From Paenibacillus dokdonensis (GTDB taxonomy: Bacteria > Bacillota > Bacilli > Paenibacillales > Paenibacillaceae): 64,000 nucleotides of DNA. The position numbers were made by a program, and so were the translations under genes. This document shows positions 26,493 through 33,438 of this stretch, in pieces. The notes under the pieces were generated by a model. That model was not told the origin of the DNA. It saw only the letters and a program-made list of their open reading frames with translations, and searched no databases. The stretch covers positions 310,001 through 374,000 of the forward strand of contig NZ_STGQ01000001.1 of NCBI RefSeq assembly GCF_004916975.1. Reading direction: 5' to 3'. The number at the start of each line of letters is the position of its first letter. Position 1 is the stretch's first letter.

Positions 26493-26531
26493 AGATGCAA
26501 GATATATACTACAAAAACAAATTGAGAACGC

Positions 26532-26560
26532 TTGTACGCAGATGTAAATAAAGGTAAAAT
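26532..26560 (+). promoter_or_regulatory. Probable promoter of the type I toxin gene
   Basis: TTGTAC (26532-26537), 17-bp spacer, TAAAAT (26555-26560). The start would be near 26567, leaving a 50-nt leader. Confidence 0.65.
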
Positions 26561-26616
26561 ATAACTACAATTGAATCTTGGGTGGGCGTGGTTTCCCTTC
26601 GAAAGGAGGTGAAGCC

Positions 26617-26712
26617 ATGGAGGTGAAAGATGCATTAACGATCATGTTCCTCTTTGGAACGTTCATTCTTGCTCTTTTAACATACATGAATAATAACAAC
26701 AAGAAAAAGTAA
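26617..26712 (+). CDS. Putative holin-like toxin (type I toxin-antitoxin), 31 aa
   Basis: A 31-residue peptide with a start MEVKDALTIMFLFGTF, one hydrophobic membrane helix (about residues 7-23) and a polar tail NNNNKKK. This is the layout of the Firmicutes 'putative holin-like toxin' family related to TxpA/BsrG-type peptides, which insert into the membrane and stop growth when not silenced. The Shine-Dalgarno AAAGGAGGTGA is near perfect. The start codon at 26617 is fixed by that site. A terminator follows at once, and a convergent promoter downstream would make an antisense RNA across the 3' end, as in txpA/ratA. Too short for length-filtered gene calling. Confidence 0.8.
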   Translation: MEVKDALTIMFLFGTFILALLTYMNNNNKKK

Positions 26713-26747
26713 AACCCACCCAAAGGTTAAGGCCAGAGGTGGGTTTT
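26711..26747. terminator. Shared terminator of toxin mRNA and antisense RNA
   Basis: AAAACCCACC (26711-26720) pairs with GGTGGGTTTT (26738-26747). Read leftward it is followed by ACTTTTT, so it can end both transcripts. Confidence 0.75.
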
Positions 26748-26826
26748 GTTCCTATTCGACTTAGAAGGGAATAAACCATCCAAGCCAATTGTACTGACCA
26801 AGTGTTCACAGCACTTGGTCTTTATT
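26711..26826 (-). ncRNA. Candidate antisense RNA antitoxin
   Basis: Defined by a leftward promoter (26833-26861) and the shared terminator at 26711-26747, giving an RNA of about 115 nt that overlaps the toxin mRNA 3' end. It contains a 5' hairpin, GACCAAGTG / CACTTGGTC (26797-26820), typical of the structured recognition stem of such RNAs. Read rightward, the same stem followed by TTTATT would stop any toxin transcript that reads through. Existence of the RNA is inference. Confidence 0.65.
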
Positions 26827-26832
26827 ACGTAT

Positions 26833-26861
26833 ATAATAACACAAAGAAAAAAATGTATCAA
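26833..26861 (-). promoter_or_regulatory. Leftward promoter for the antisense RNA
   Basis: On the minus strand TTGATA (26861-26856), 17 bp, TATTAT (26838-26833): five of six and five of six consensus matches, with optimal spacing. Confidence 0.7.
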
Positions 26862-26912
26862 AACGTGAAATAAAATGAAAAGTGACAATATAAAAAAATA
26901 TGTTGAATGGTT

Positions 26913-27025
26913 AAACGAAGTGGCATCCCCATCATATAACAGTCGGACAATCACTGCGAGTAAATCTGGCGCCCCGTTATTTAAGGCTCTCGGTTTTCGT
27001 GAACACAAGAATGTTAACTGAAATC
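26913..27025 (+). repeat. Intergenic repeat copy R4 (3' half)
   Basis: AACGAAGTGG (block 2), CGGACAATCACTGCGAG (block 3), TTTAAGGCTC and CGTGAACACAAGAATGTT (block 4). One frame of its right half reads like the end of a GNAT acetyltransferase (SGAPLFKALGFREH), so an alternative is that it derives from an acetyltransferase gene remnant. Confidence 0.55.
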
Positions 27026-27076
27026 AATGGAAAAAGACAGATATAATAAATGAGTAATATATTGAGGAGAAATTAT

Positions 27077-27550
27077 ATGTTAGGACATTTAGGCTTCTCA
27101 TATGTAGGTCTGATTTATTTATTAATGTTATTTATTCCAAATATCATTTGGAGTAAGAGCCAACCAATTGATAGTGAAAAAACTCATGAAAACAAAGTAT
27201 TAATATTGTTTGAACGAGTTGGACAAGTAGGCTGTACGGGCAGTGTGCTAATTTTTAGTGATTTTAACATTGCAGCGTTTTCGGCTTGGAGTTGGTGGCT
27301 AATATCATCTTTTTTACTAATGGTTTTTTATGAAACTTGTTGGATTAGATATTTTACTAATGAGCATACAAAGAGAGATTTTTATCGTAGTTTTTATGGG
27401 ATTCCCGTACCTCTTGCGAGTCTGCCTGTTATGGCTTTTTTGTTATTGGGCATTTATGGGGAAGTTATTTGGTTGATTGCATTTGATATCATACTTGGTA
27501 TAGGACATATCGGAGTACATATTCAACATTTAAAAGCGATAAAAAAGTGA
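27077..27550 (+). CDS. Membrane protein of unknown function
   Basis: A 157-residue protein with four predicted membrane helices (about 5-22, 55-72, 77-95 and 115-140). I do not recognise a family. The conserved-looking polar stretch is ERVGQVGCTG, and the C-terminus ends HIQHLKAIKK. Start chosen at ATG 27077 because GAGGAG lies 8 bases ahead; an upstream in-frame ATG at 27050 has no site. Stands between repeat copies R4 and R5. Confidence 0.7.
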   Translation: MLGHLGFSYVGLIYLLMLFIPNIIWSKSQPIDSEKTHENKVLILFERVGQVGCTGSVLIFSDFNIAAFSAWSWWLISSFLLMVFYETCWIRYFTNEHTKRDFYRSFYGIPVPLASLPVMAFLLLGIYGEVIWLIAFDIILGIGHIGVHIQHLKAIKK

Positions 27551-27640
27551 GTGAATTTTGGAGGATACAGATTGAAGAAGAATGTTTTGAAGGCAATTCA
27601 GAGAATTAAGTTGAAAGACGACGTTCTGGGGTACTTCGAA

Positions 27641-27826
27641 GAGGTCGTTGATTTCAGTTAACACAGTATTCCAGCTGCATTGCTGACACTCCTTGGTCTA
27701 CCCGAGGGTTTTCGATGAAGTGGATTCATGCAGACAACTCTGTGAGGCTAAGTCCGTTGGACCCAATCGCATACGCTTCTTTAAGTCTCACGGGTTCAGG
27801 AACACGGAAACGTTATATGACATAAA
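27641..27826 (+). repeat. Intergenic repeat copy R5 (most complete)
   Basis: Blocks in order: TTCAGTTAACACAGTATTCC, TCTACCCGAGGGTTTTCGAT then GAAGTGG, CAGACAACTCTGTGAGG, TTTAAGTCTC, and CACGGAAACGTTATATGACA. It ends about 25 bp before the ferritin-like gene. In one frame the right third reads RFFKSHGFR, resembling a GNAT C-terminus. Confidence 0.65.
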
Positions 27827-27850
27827 CCTAATACATTATAGGAGAAAACA

Positions 27851-28564
27851 ATGAAAATCACTTCGAGATGGGTACAATACTTTGAAAGTAATAACCAAAA
27901 CCTCAAATATATTCATTGGGATGACAACTATAAATTAACAACAAAAGAAAGAGAAACAATAATAAAATCGATTCAACAGTTTCAATTAGGAGAGAATTCT
28001 GAAGGCAAACATCTAATTAAACGCGCACAAGAATATGTACAAAAGACACAAGATGAGGATTACTATGAAGCACTTATAGAATTTATTAAAGAAGAACAGA
28101 GGCATGCTAGAGATCTTGGTAGATTTATGAAGGCGCAAGGGATTCCTCACATTCGTAAACATTGGGTAGATAATATATTTAGAAGATTTCGTCGAAATGC
28201 GAGTTTAGAACAATCGATTATAGTTCTAGTAACCGCTGAAATCATCGCGAAGATATACTATAAAGCCTTGCAAAAATCTACAAATTCAAAAGTGTTAATA
28301 GATTTATGTGATCAGATTTTATGTGACGAGGGGAAACATGTTCAGTTTCAATCTGAAACACTTCATAAACTTTCTAAAAATAGAAGTGCTTTCTTTAACA
28401 GAATAGTATATATCCTTCGTAGATGCCTATTTGAAGGAACGTTAATCATAGTGTGGTATCAAAATAAGCCTGTATTTAAAGCAGGGGGCTATAAACTCAA
28501 AAGTTATTATTATGAATGCCGTCATGAGTTTAACTTAACGAAGGAGCTTATAGCTAATTCATAG
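27851..28564 (+). CDS. Ferritin-like domain protein
   Basis: A 237-residue, largely helical protein with di-iron-type motifs: EEQRH at residues 81-85 (first Glu/His pair), TAEIIAKIYY in the third helix, and CDEGKH in the fourth, matching the four-helix ferritin-like (tRNA hydroxylase or rubrerythrin-like) pattern of ExxH pairs. The C-terminal 60 residues are basic and hydrophobic and may touch the membrane. The reaction is unknown; an oxidase or hydroxylase role would be a guess. AGGAG lies 7 bases before the ATG. Confidence 0.75.
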   Translation: MKITSRWVQYFESNNQNLKYIHWDDNYKLTTKERETIIKSIQQFQLGENSEGKHLIKRAQEYVQKTQDEDYYEALIEFIKEEQRHARDLGRFMKAQGIPHIRKHWVDNIFRRFRRNASLEQSIIVLVTAEIIAKIYYKALQKSTNSKVLIDLCDQILCDEGKHVQFQSETLHKLSKNRSAFFNRIVYILRRCLFEGTLIIVWYQNKPVFKAGGYKLKSYYYECRHEFNLTKELIANS

Positions 28565-28570
28565 TATAGA

Positions 28571-28738
28571 TTTACGTCAAATAAAACACCATATCCAGGT
28601 GTCTGGGCAGTTAGCCCTCATGTCTGCCCGAGCATTTTCGAGGAAGCTGATAATCCAGGCGGATAACTCTGCGCGTCGAGCCGGCTCCTGACAGCCTTAA
28701 GTAGGTGAGACATCGTGAATGCAATAACGATATAAAAC
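28571..28738 (+). repeat. Intergenic repeat copy R6
   Basis: ATAAAACACCATATCCAGG (block 1), TGTCTGCCCGAGCATTTTCG then AGGAAGCTG (block 2), GGCGGATAACTCTGCGCGTC (block 3), ACATCGTGAATGCAATAACG (block 4). It aligns with R5 along its whole length. Confidence 0.65.
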
Positions 28739-28868
28739 GGGTGCAATTTATTAAAATAATAAGGGGGGAGTAGTACATAATGAGTTTGCTTCAATAGAAA
28801 TTGAAGAAGCGCAACACATCTTTTCACATCTAACAGCAGCTAAACCTTATCGGATAATTCTAATTTAC

Positions 28869-29168
28869 ATGGAGGGTTCCAATATGCTTTACGATTTAAA
28901 AGGTGAGGATAAAATGTCGCCCATTGTAGGTATGTTATTTTCAGCTGTCAAAGAAAACTACCAACGATTAAAAAGTATAACCGAGGGGATGTCGCAAAAA
29001 GAAGTAGATTATAAGGGGCCAAAAAGCAACTATAATAGTACCGCTCAGTTAATCAAACACCTCACATATGTTGACCTGAACTGGGTTTACAGGCTTAAGG
29101 GACAACCACTTTCCAATGCTTTAATCGAGCAATTGGATCGTCTACACTTAGTTGGACAGAAAAAATAA
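28869..29168 (+). pseudogene. DinB-family protein, C-terminus lost at an IS3 insertion
   Basis: The first about 95 residues are a DinB/DUF664-type protein (MLYDLKGEDKMSPIVGMLFS, QLIKHLTYVDLNWVYRLKGQP). The reading frame then runs into the left end of the IS3 element and stops after GQKK, whose codons lie in the inverted repeat (29152-29174). About 60-70 residues including the C-terminal histidines of the family are missing. ATG 28869 has no site of its own but GGAGG lies in the following codons, so ATG 28884 (MLYDLKGED) is the likely start. Upstream codons are open back to 28757 but lack a start; a stray ATG at 28780 with a strong AAGGGGGGAG site makes only five codons. Confidence 0.75.
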
Positions 29169-29214
29169 GGGCTTGTAGAATAAACCTATCATCATTAAGG
29201 AGCGGAACTCTACA

Positions 29215-29499
29215 ATGCCAAAACAAGAACGACGTACCTTTACCTCAGCATTCAAAAAGCAACTGGTGGAACTCTATGAAAATGGGAAATCCAGAGCAGC
29301 CATTGTGGAGGAATATGATCTCACAGCCTCTGCTTTAGACCGCTGGATCAAACAAGCTCAGACAACGGGCTCCTTCAAGGAGAAGGACAATCGCTCGTCA
29401 GAAGAAAACGAGTTAATTGCATTACGAAAAGAGAACCAACGTCTGAAAATGGAGGTGGATATTTTAAAGCAAGCCGCGCTGATCATGGGACGAAAGTAG
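29215..29499 (+). CDS. IS3-family transposase OrfA
   Basis: A 94-residue helix-turn-helix DNA-binding protein (FTSAFKKQLVELYENGKSRA, DLTASALDRWIKQ) with a C-terminal leucine-zipper-like coil (ENELIALRKENQRLKMEVDI). Binds the IS ends. AAGGAGCGG site ahead of the ATG. It ends IMGRK-stop, and the -1 frame continues into OrfB. Confidence 0.92.
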   Translation: MPKQERRTFTSAFKKQLVELYENGKSRAAIVEEYDLTASALDRWIKQAQTTGSFKEKDNRSSEENELIALRKENQRLKMEVDILKQAALIMGRK

Positions 29500-29540
29500 C
29501 TATCATCCAGAACAACCTCGATAAATACTCGGTATCAGCA

Positions 29541-30335
29541 ATGTGCGACGTCCTGCAAATCGCAAGAAGTACGTTTTACTATGACGCGAAAGAACAACCG
29601 AACGAAGACGATATAACCGAAGCGATTCTTGAGATATTCCACAACAATCGAAAAGCTTACGGTACACGAAAGATCAAGGTCAAGCTCCAAGAACGCGGAT
29701 TCGTCGTTTCCAGACGTAGAATTGGGCGGATTATGAAAGAGCAAGGGCTAGTTTCCACCTACACTGTGGCTCAATATAAGCCCCATAAAACCGCTTCTAA
29801 TGAAGCAACGACAGGGAATGTTCTGGACCGTGAGTTCGAGCAGGAGGAAGCAAAGCGCTTCGTTGTCAGCGATCTGACTTATGTGAAGGTTCAGAACCGA
29901 TGGCATTACATATGTGTGCTGCTCGACTTGTTCAATCGAGAGATCATTGGCCATAGTGCAGGTACGAATAAAGACGCTGCTCTGATTTCCCGCGCTTTTG
30001 CGAACGTCCAGGGAGATTTACGTCAGATTCAGTGGTTTCATACGGACCGCGGCAGCGAGTTTAAAAATCAAAAGATAGACGAGCTTCTGGGGACGTTTGA
30101 GATCGGCAGATCTCTAAGTGCGAAAGGCTGTCCATACGATAACGCTGTAGCCGAAGCTACCTACAAAATCATGAAAACAGAGTTCGTGAACCAGATGAAC
30201 TTCCAAAGTCTTCGTCATCTGGAACTGGAATTATACGATTACGTTAATTGGTTCAACAAGCATCGTATTCATGGGACATTAGGTTATATGACTCCTGTTC
30301 AGTATCGCCAAGAAGCCCTTAAAAAAGTTGTCTGA
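29541..30335 (+). CDS. IS3-family transposase OrfB (DDE integrase catalytic part)
   Basis: The catalytic part, 264 residues from ATG 29541, has an HTH_21-like region (NNRKAYGTRKIKVKLQERG) and an rve integrase core with DDE residues visible in VSDLTYVKV, WFHTDRGSEF and the glutamate near AVAEATYKIMKTE. In the same frame the sequence is open back to OrfA (GTKVAIIQNNLDKYSVSA), so by family knowledge the active transposase is an OrfAB fusion made by -1 frameshifting near 29485-29500. The exact slippery site is not certain. No internal stop, so the element may be active. Confidence 0.9.
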   Translation: MCDVLQIARSTFYYDAKEQPNEDDITEAILEIFHNNRKAYGTRKIKVKLQERGFVVSRRRIGRIMKEQGLVSTYTVAQYKPHKTASNEATTGNVLDREFEQEEAKRFVVSDLTYVKVQNRWHYICVLLDLFNREIIGHSAGTNKDAALISRAFANVQGDLRQIQWFHTDRGSEFKNQKIDELLGTFEIGRSLSAKGCPYDNAVAEATYKIMKTEFVNQMNFQSLRHLELELYDYVNWFNKHRIHGTLGYMTPVQYRQEALKKVV

Positions 30336-30629
30336 TTTACTGTTGACAATCCAGTTTCACAGGTAGAAGGGAAGCACTTTGATTTAATTCAGTATAATTA
30401 TTGGGAAATAAAGAAGAGTGAAATTATACTATCAAAATATGTACTGAAAACTGAAAGCGGAAAAGAAGTCAAAGAATTTGATGATGAGAATAAAGTGAAA
30501 TATAAATATGATTGGAAATCAAAAAATGAGATTACACTCGATGGTAAAACTTATAGGGTAGATGTCGATAATAAACAGTTAATAATCAGTGATAATGAAT
30601 TGGAAATACAGTTTGAGCGATCGGACTGA
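30336..30629 (+). pseudogene. C-terminal remnant of an unidentified gene right of the IS
   Basis: Directly after the IS right end an open frame runs 97 codons with no start codon of its own: it begins FTVDNPVSQVEGKHFDLIQY and ends NELEIQFERSD. It is AT-rich and lysine-rich, with a predicted beta-rich end. It does not continue the DinB protein on the left flank, so it is the tail of a different gene. I do not recognise the family. The rest of the gap to 30772 holds nothing identifiable. Confidence 0.55.
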
Positions 30630-30772
30630 GGACGTCTTAAGATTGAACCACTATATAACAGAGAGAATACTGAAAATCACAAGATCTATATATCCCAAAT
30701 ATGGAATTTGTTATAAAATAGGGATAGATTCTAATAATCCCTAAAGCATAGGGTTAAATAAAAGGTGAATAA

Positions 30773-30943
30773 ATGAAAAAAGTTATTGTGGTGGTCATTT
30801 CTCTGGCAGTATTAATGGGAACAGCATCTTCTGCTTACGCACATTCAGGAAGAACGGATAAAAATGGTGGACATAATTGTTCTGCAAAATCAAAACAAAA
30901 AGGGCTTTGCACAGGGTATCACTATCACAATAAGAAAAAATAA
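30773..30943 (+). CDS. Small secreted YHYH-motif protein, 56 aa
   Basis: A 56-residue protein with a clear signal peptide (MKKVIVVVISLAVLMGTASS, cleavage after AYA) and a short mature part HSGRTDKNGGHNCS...GLCTGYHYH. The HSGRTDxxGGHxC...GYHYH pattern, rich in His and two Cys, is the YHYH domain often found C-terminal in secreted proteins and thermonuclease-like proteins of Firmicutes; it looks metal-binding but its function is unknown to me. AAAGGTG site ahead of the ATG. Below the usual length cut-offs. Confidence 0.75.
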   Translation: MKKVIVVVISLAVLMGTASSAYAHSGRTDKNGGHNCSAKSKQKGLCTGYHYHNKKK

Positions 30944-30996
30944 TATGAGAAAAAGGAAAAATTAAGAGGACAAACAAAGCATACCATGCAATTATT

Positions 30997-31030
30997 AAAC
31001 CCAGCTAAAGATACTTCTAAGGCTGGGTTT
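30997..31030 (+). terminator. Terminator after the YHYH gene
   Basis: AAACCCAGC / GGCTGGGTTT hairpin with a 16-nt loop, 54 bp after the stop codon. Confidence 0.6.
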
Positions 31031-31097
31031 ATCAATTTGATGGGAAAACAAAGCTCAGGTCGTACATCCAACAATATAATAGAAAAGGGTAATGACA

Positions 31098-31574
31098 ATG
31101 GAAATTGAATATCCAAAGCATATGGTTTCGGTTTCTGCTTTCGTGATGAATGAAAAGGATGAGGTTTTATTACTTAGAACTCATTGGCGTTCAGATACAT
31201 GGGAAATGTCTGGAGGAAATGTCGAAGCAGGGGAGCCCCTGGATCAAGCTGTTTGCAGGGAGTTTCTCGAGGAGACCGGGATTATAATCCGCCCAATAGG
31301 TGTCACCGGTGTGTATTTTAACGCAACAAAACAAGTATTATCGGTTGTATTTAAAGCTGAGTATGTTAGTGGTGATATCAACATTCAACCCGATGAAATT
31401 CAAGAAGCCAGATATATTAAATTAAGCGAATCGAATATAGACGAATACATAACACGGCCACAACAAAAATCTCGTACGCTTGATGCAATGAAAGCAAAGT
31501 GTTTTATACCATATGAGACATGGGAAGTAAATCCCTCCTATAACTTAATATCGAGGTTATACAACGAATCTTGA
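31098..31574 (+). CDS. Nudix hydrolase
   Basis: A 158-residue hydrolase of nucleoside diphosphates linked to another moiety. The Nudix box GX5EX7REUXEEXGU is complete (residues 39-61: GGNVEAGEPLDQAVCREFLEETG split over this span). ATG 31098 is chosen because GGG at 31087-31089 then sits 8 bases ahead; the ATG two codons earlier is too close. The substrate cannot be read from sequence. Confidence 0.88.
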   Translation: MEIEYPKHMVSVSAFVMNEKDEVLLLRTHWRSDTWEMSGGNVEAGEPLDQAVCREFLEETGIIIRPIGVTGVYFNATKQVLSVVFKAEYVSGDINIQPDEIQEARYIKLSESNIDEYITRPQQKSRTLDAMKAKCFIPYETWEVNPSYNLISRLYNES

Positions 31575-31590
31575 ATAGTTTGAGCCGACG

Positions 31591-31616
31591 AAAAAAGAGC
31601 AGTGTTTTCACTGCTC
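31591..31616 (-). terminator. Terminator for the small minus-strand gene
   Basis: GAGCAGTG / CACTGCTC perfect stem (31597-31616) with TTTT loop; read leftward it is followed by six T (31596-31591). Confidence 0.75.
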
Positions 31617-31628
31617 CTTGATAAAGGA

Positions 31629-31892
31629 TTATCGTTCTCGTTCCAGTAACAAAAATCCGGTGATTTTTGAGGTTTTTTTGCTGAATACGACTTTAAAACC
31701 AATGTCATGGTCCAATAAGCAGTTTAAGGCATTGATAACCAAAGCACCGGGTACCAAAGTAAACGTACAGGGTTTCGCATTTCCAATCACCCTTGCCGAA
31801 ACAATTCGGCGTGCTGAACCGGGAACCAGAGGGTTTCTTGACCAACTGATCAATACCAAATCATGCTGTAAAATAGCTTTCGCGCGAGCCAT
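31629..31892 (-). CDS. Hypothetical basic protein, 87 aa
   Basis: The only likely leftward gene in the AT-rich region. It starts MARAKAILQHDLVLISWSRN and ends FLLLERER, is basic, and has a hydrophobic central segment (FTLVPGALVINALNCLL). AGAGGTGATCC gives a good Shine-Dalgarno 4-8 bases ahead of ATG 31892, and a strong leftward terminator lies 12 bp past the stop. These two signals favour this strand over the overlapping rightward frame. I do not recognise the family. Confidence 0.55.
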   Translation of the reverse strand: MARAKAILQHDLVLISWSRNPLVPGSARRIVSARVIGNAKPCTFTLVPGALVINALNCLLDHDIGFKVVFSKKTSKITGFLLLERER

Positions 31893-32055
31893 TCGGATCA
31901 CCTCTTTTCATTATAGTTCTTTATATTAAATGAAAAGTAGATGCATATTGTGCTAATCAAAAGGCGGAGTGCTTCAAAAGTAGTGAAGGCTGTCGAGAGT
32001 GGACCTTGGAGAAGAGGGAACCTGTATTAAATTCAAAAAATCAGGAGAACAAAAA

Positions 32056-32643
32056 ATGAATTCTATACAACAAGCTACCGAAAAGTTAATAGAAGCAAAT
32101 CTTATTTTAAATGAACTTGATTTACTGAATTTATGGAGTGTCGTTGGGGAACCGGTGTTAGTCGGAGCAGCTGCCTATAATTTGATTTTTAACCGTGATA
32201 TTGATATGGAAATATATTGTGATCAACCGGAGGTTGCTTCTGGATTTCGAGTTCTCGAGAGCTGTGTTAAGAATCCGAAAGTTATTGGAGCAAGGTATGC
32301 GAACCATCTAGATGGAGAAGATCAGGGAATATATTTTCAGCTGAGATACAAAGACGAGAACGATTTAATTTGGAAGATTGATATGTGGCTGTTAGCCCAT
32401 GATCATCCGGGCCCTTGTGCAAAAGATCTCGTGGAACCATTGAATCGAGTATTAACGGATGAATCCAGAGAATCCATTCTTACTATTAAAAATCAGATCG
32501 CATTGAATGCAGAGAGTATTGCCTCTATTCGAATTTACGAAGCTGTCATTGACTACAACATACAAACATATAAAGAGTTCATGGAATGGTATTCGAAGTA
32601 TGCGCCCATAGGACTTACAAGTTGGAAACCAAAAGCGATATGA
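32056..32643 (+). CDS. Nucleotidyltransferase-like protein
   Basis: A 195-residue protein. The stretch VVGEPVLVGAAAYNLIFNRDIDMEIYC has the layout of a polymerase-beta-like nucleotidyltransferase (Gly-containing turn, then DxD-like DIDME), and WKIDMWLL could provide the third acidic residue. Function unknown; distant resemblance to antibiotic or minimal nucleotidyltransferases is inference. AGGAG lies 10 bases ahead of ATG 32056; an upstream in-frame start at 31999 lacks a site. Confidence 0.6.
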   Translation: MNSIQQATEKLIEANLILNELDLLNLWSVVGEPVLVGAAAYNLIFNRDIDMEIYCDQPEVASGFRVLESCVKNPKVIGARYANHLDGEDQGIYFQLRYKDENDLIWKIDMWLLAHDHPGPCAKDLVEPLNRVLTDESRESILTIKNQIALNAESIASIRIYEAVIDYNIQTYKEFMEWYSKYAPIGLTSWKPKAI

Positions 32644-32852
32644 AAATATCAGAATAGTACATGTGTAAATGCTCCAGCTATTTATACGAAGATACTCAAG
32701 TGATTGAGCCACCGCATCCATTTCCCTTTAGAAAAATATTAAAACAGGTCTTCTGATCGAACAGTTGATGATAAATGAACGAATCAAAGCAGGGTTGTTG
32801 GTGAATTTAAGAAACCTTATGAAAAATTAGCTAAAGGATGTGAGAACAACAC

Positions 32853-33392
32853 ATGAAGCAAGAAATAGAAGCTGTATTTATAGATCGTGATGGAACAATA
32901 GGTGGGAATGGTCATTTTATTCATCCTAATCATTTTGAGCTTTTTCCCAATGCACAATTGGCTATTGATTTGTTGAAGAAGAATAATATGAAAGTATTTG
33001 CTTTTACGAATCAGCATCGGATATCGCGGGGAGAAGCTACAATGGAAGAATTTGAAACGCAGTTTAAACAGTATGGATTTGAACATTCTTACATATGTCC
33101 GCATGGAATAAATGAAGATTGTACTTGTAGAAAACCCAAAGCAGGAATGCTGTTAAGAGCCGCTAAGGAGTTTCAGCTGAATTTATCCAACTGTGCAGTG
33201 ATTGGTGATGTAGGGGATACGGATATGTTAGCCGCGCATCAGGTCGGTGCCAAAAAGATACTTGTAAAAACAGGATGGGGAGAAGGGTCTTTAGGCCAAT
33301 TTCGGGATCAATGGAAAGAAACAGAACCGGATTTTATTGCGAGAGACATTTTAGAAGCGGCTCATTGGTTAGTAAATCAATCACGGCTATAA
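32853..33392 (+). CDS. HAD-superfamily IIIA hydrolase (GmhB/HisB-N-like phosphatase)
   Basis: A 179-residue phosphatase. Motif I is FIDRDGTIGG (9-18), motif II AFTNQ, motif III Lys in CRKPKAGM, and motif IV VIGDVGDTDMLAA. CPHGINEDCTC, just before motif III, matches the zinc-binding C-x-H-x(n)-C-x-C loop of D-glycero-D-manno-heptose-bisphosphatase and histidinol phosphatase. No heptose or histidine genes are nearby, so the substrate is open. Confidence 0.85.
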   Translation: MKQEIEAVFIDRDGTIGGNGHFIHPNHFELFPNAQLAIDLLKKNNMKVFAFTNQHRISRGEATMEEFETQFKQYGFEHSYICPHGINEDCTCRKPKAGMLLRAAKEFQLNLSNCAVIGDVGDTDMLAAHQVGAKKILVKTGWGEGSLGQFRDQWKETEPDFIARDILEAAHWLVNQSRL

Positions 33393-33438
33393 TTAATGAA
33401 ATAGAATACCTGAGGTTGAGAAAAGGAGAAATTGATCT

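Larger units (their letters stand above)
29152..30335 (+). mobile_element. IS3-family insertion sequence
   Basis: About 1.18 kb with two overlapping-phase transposase genes. The ends are related inverted repeats: left 29152-29174 begins TTGGACAG and ends TAAGGGCTT; right 30313-30335, reversed, begins TCAGACAA and ends TAAGGGCTT; 14 of 23 positions match. The orfB stop codon falls inside the right repeat. No clear short target duplication is seen, and the two flanks do not join into one gene, suggesting a deletion or rearrangement after insertion. Confidence 0.88.

Noticed and set aside
26905..27025. Functional GNAT gene in repeat copy R4
   Set aside because: Only about 30 codons resemble an acetyltransferase end; there is no start codon or ribosome site and no room for the rest of the domain.
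23558..28738. Classical integron attC sites
   Set aside because: The repeats end in AACGTTATATGA-like tails but I see no paired RYYYAAC/GTTRRRY core sites with consistent inverted arms, and no tyrosine integrase is in the window.
31618..31929. Rightward small gene overlapping the minus-strand gene
   Set aside because: It has no ribosome binding site and starts just behind a hairpin; the minus-strand frame has both a good site and a terminator.
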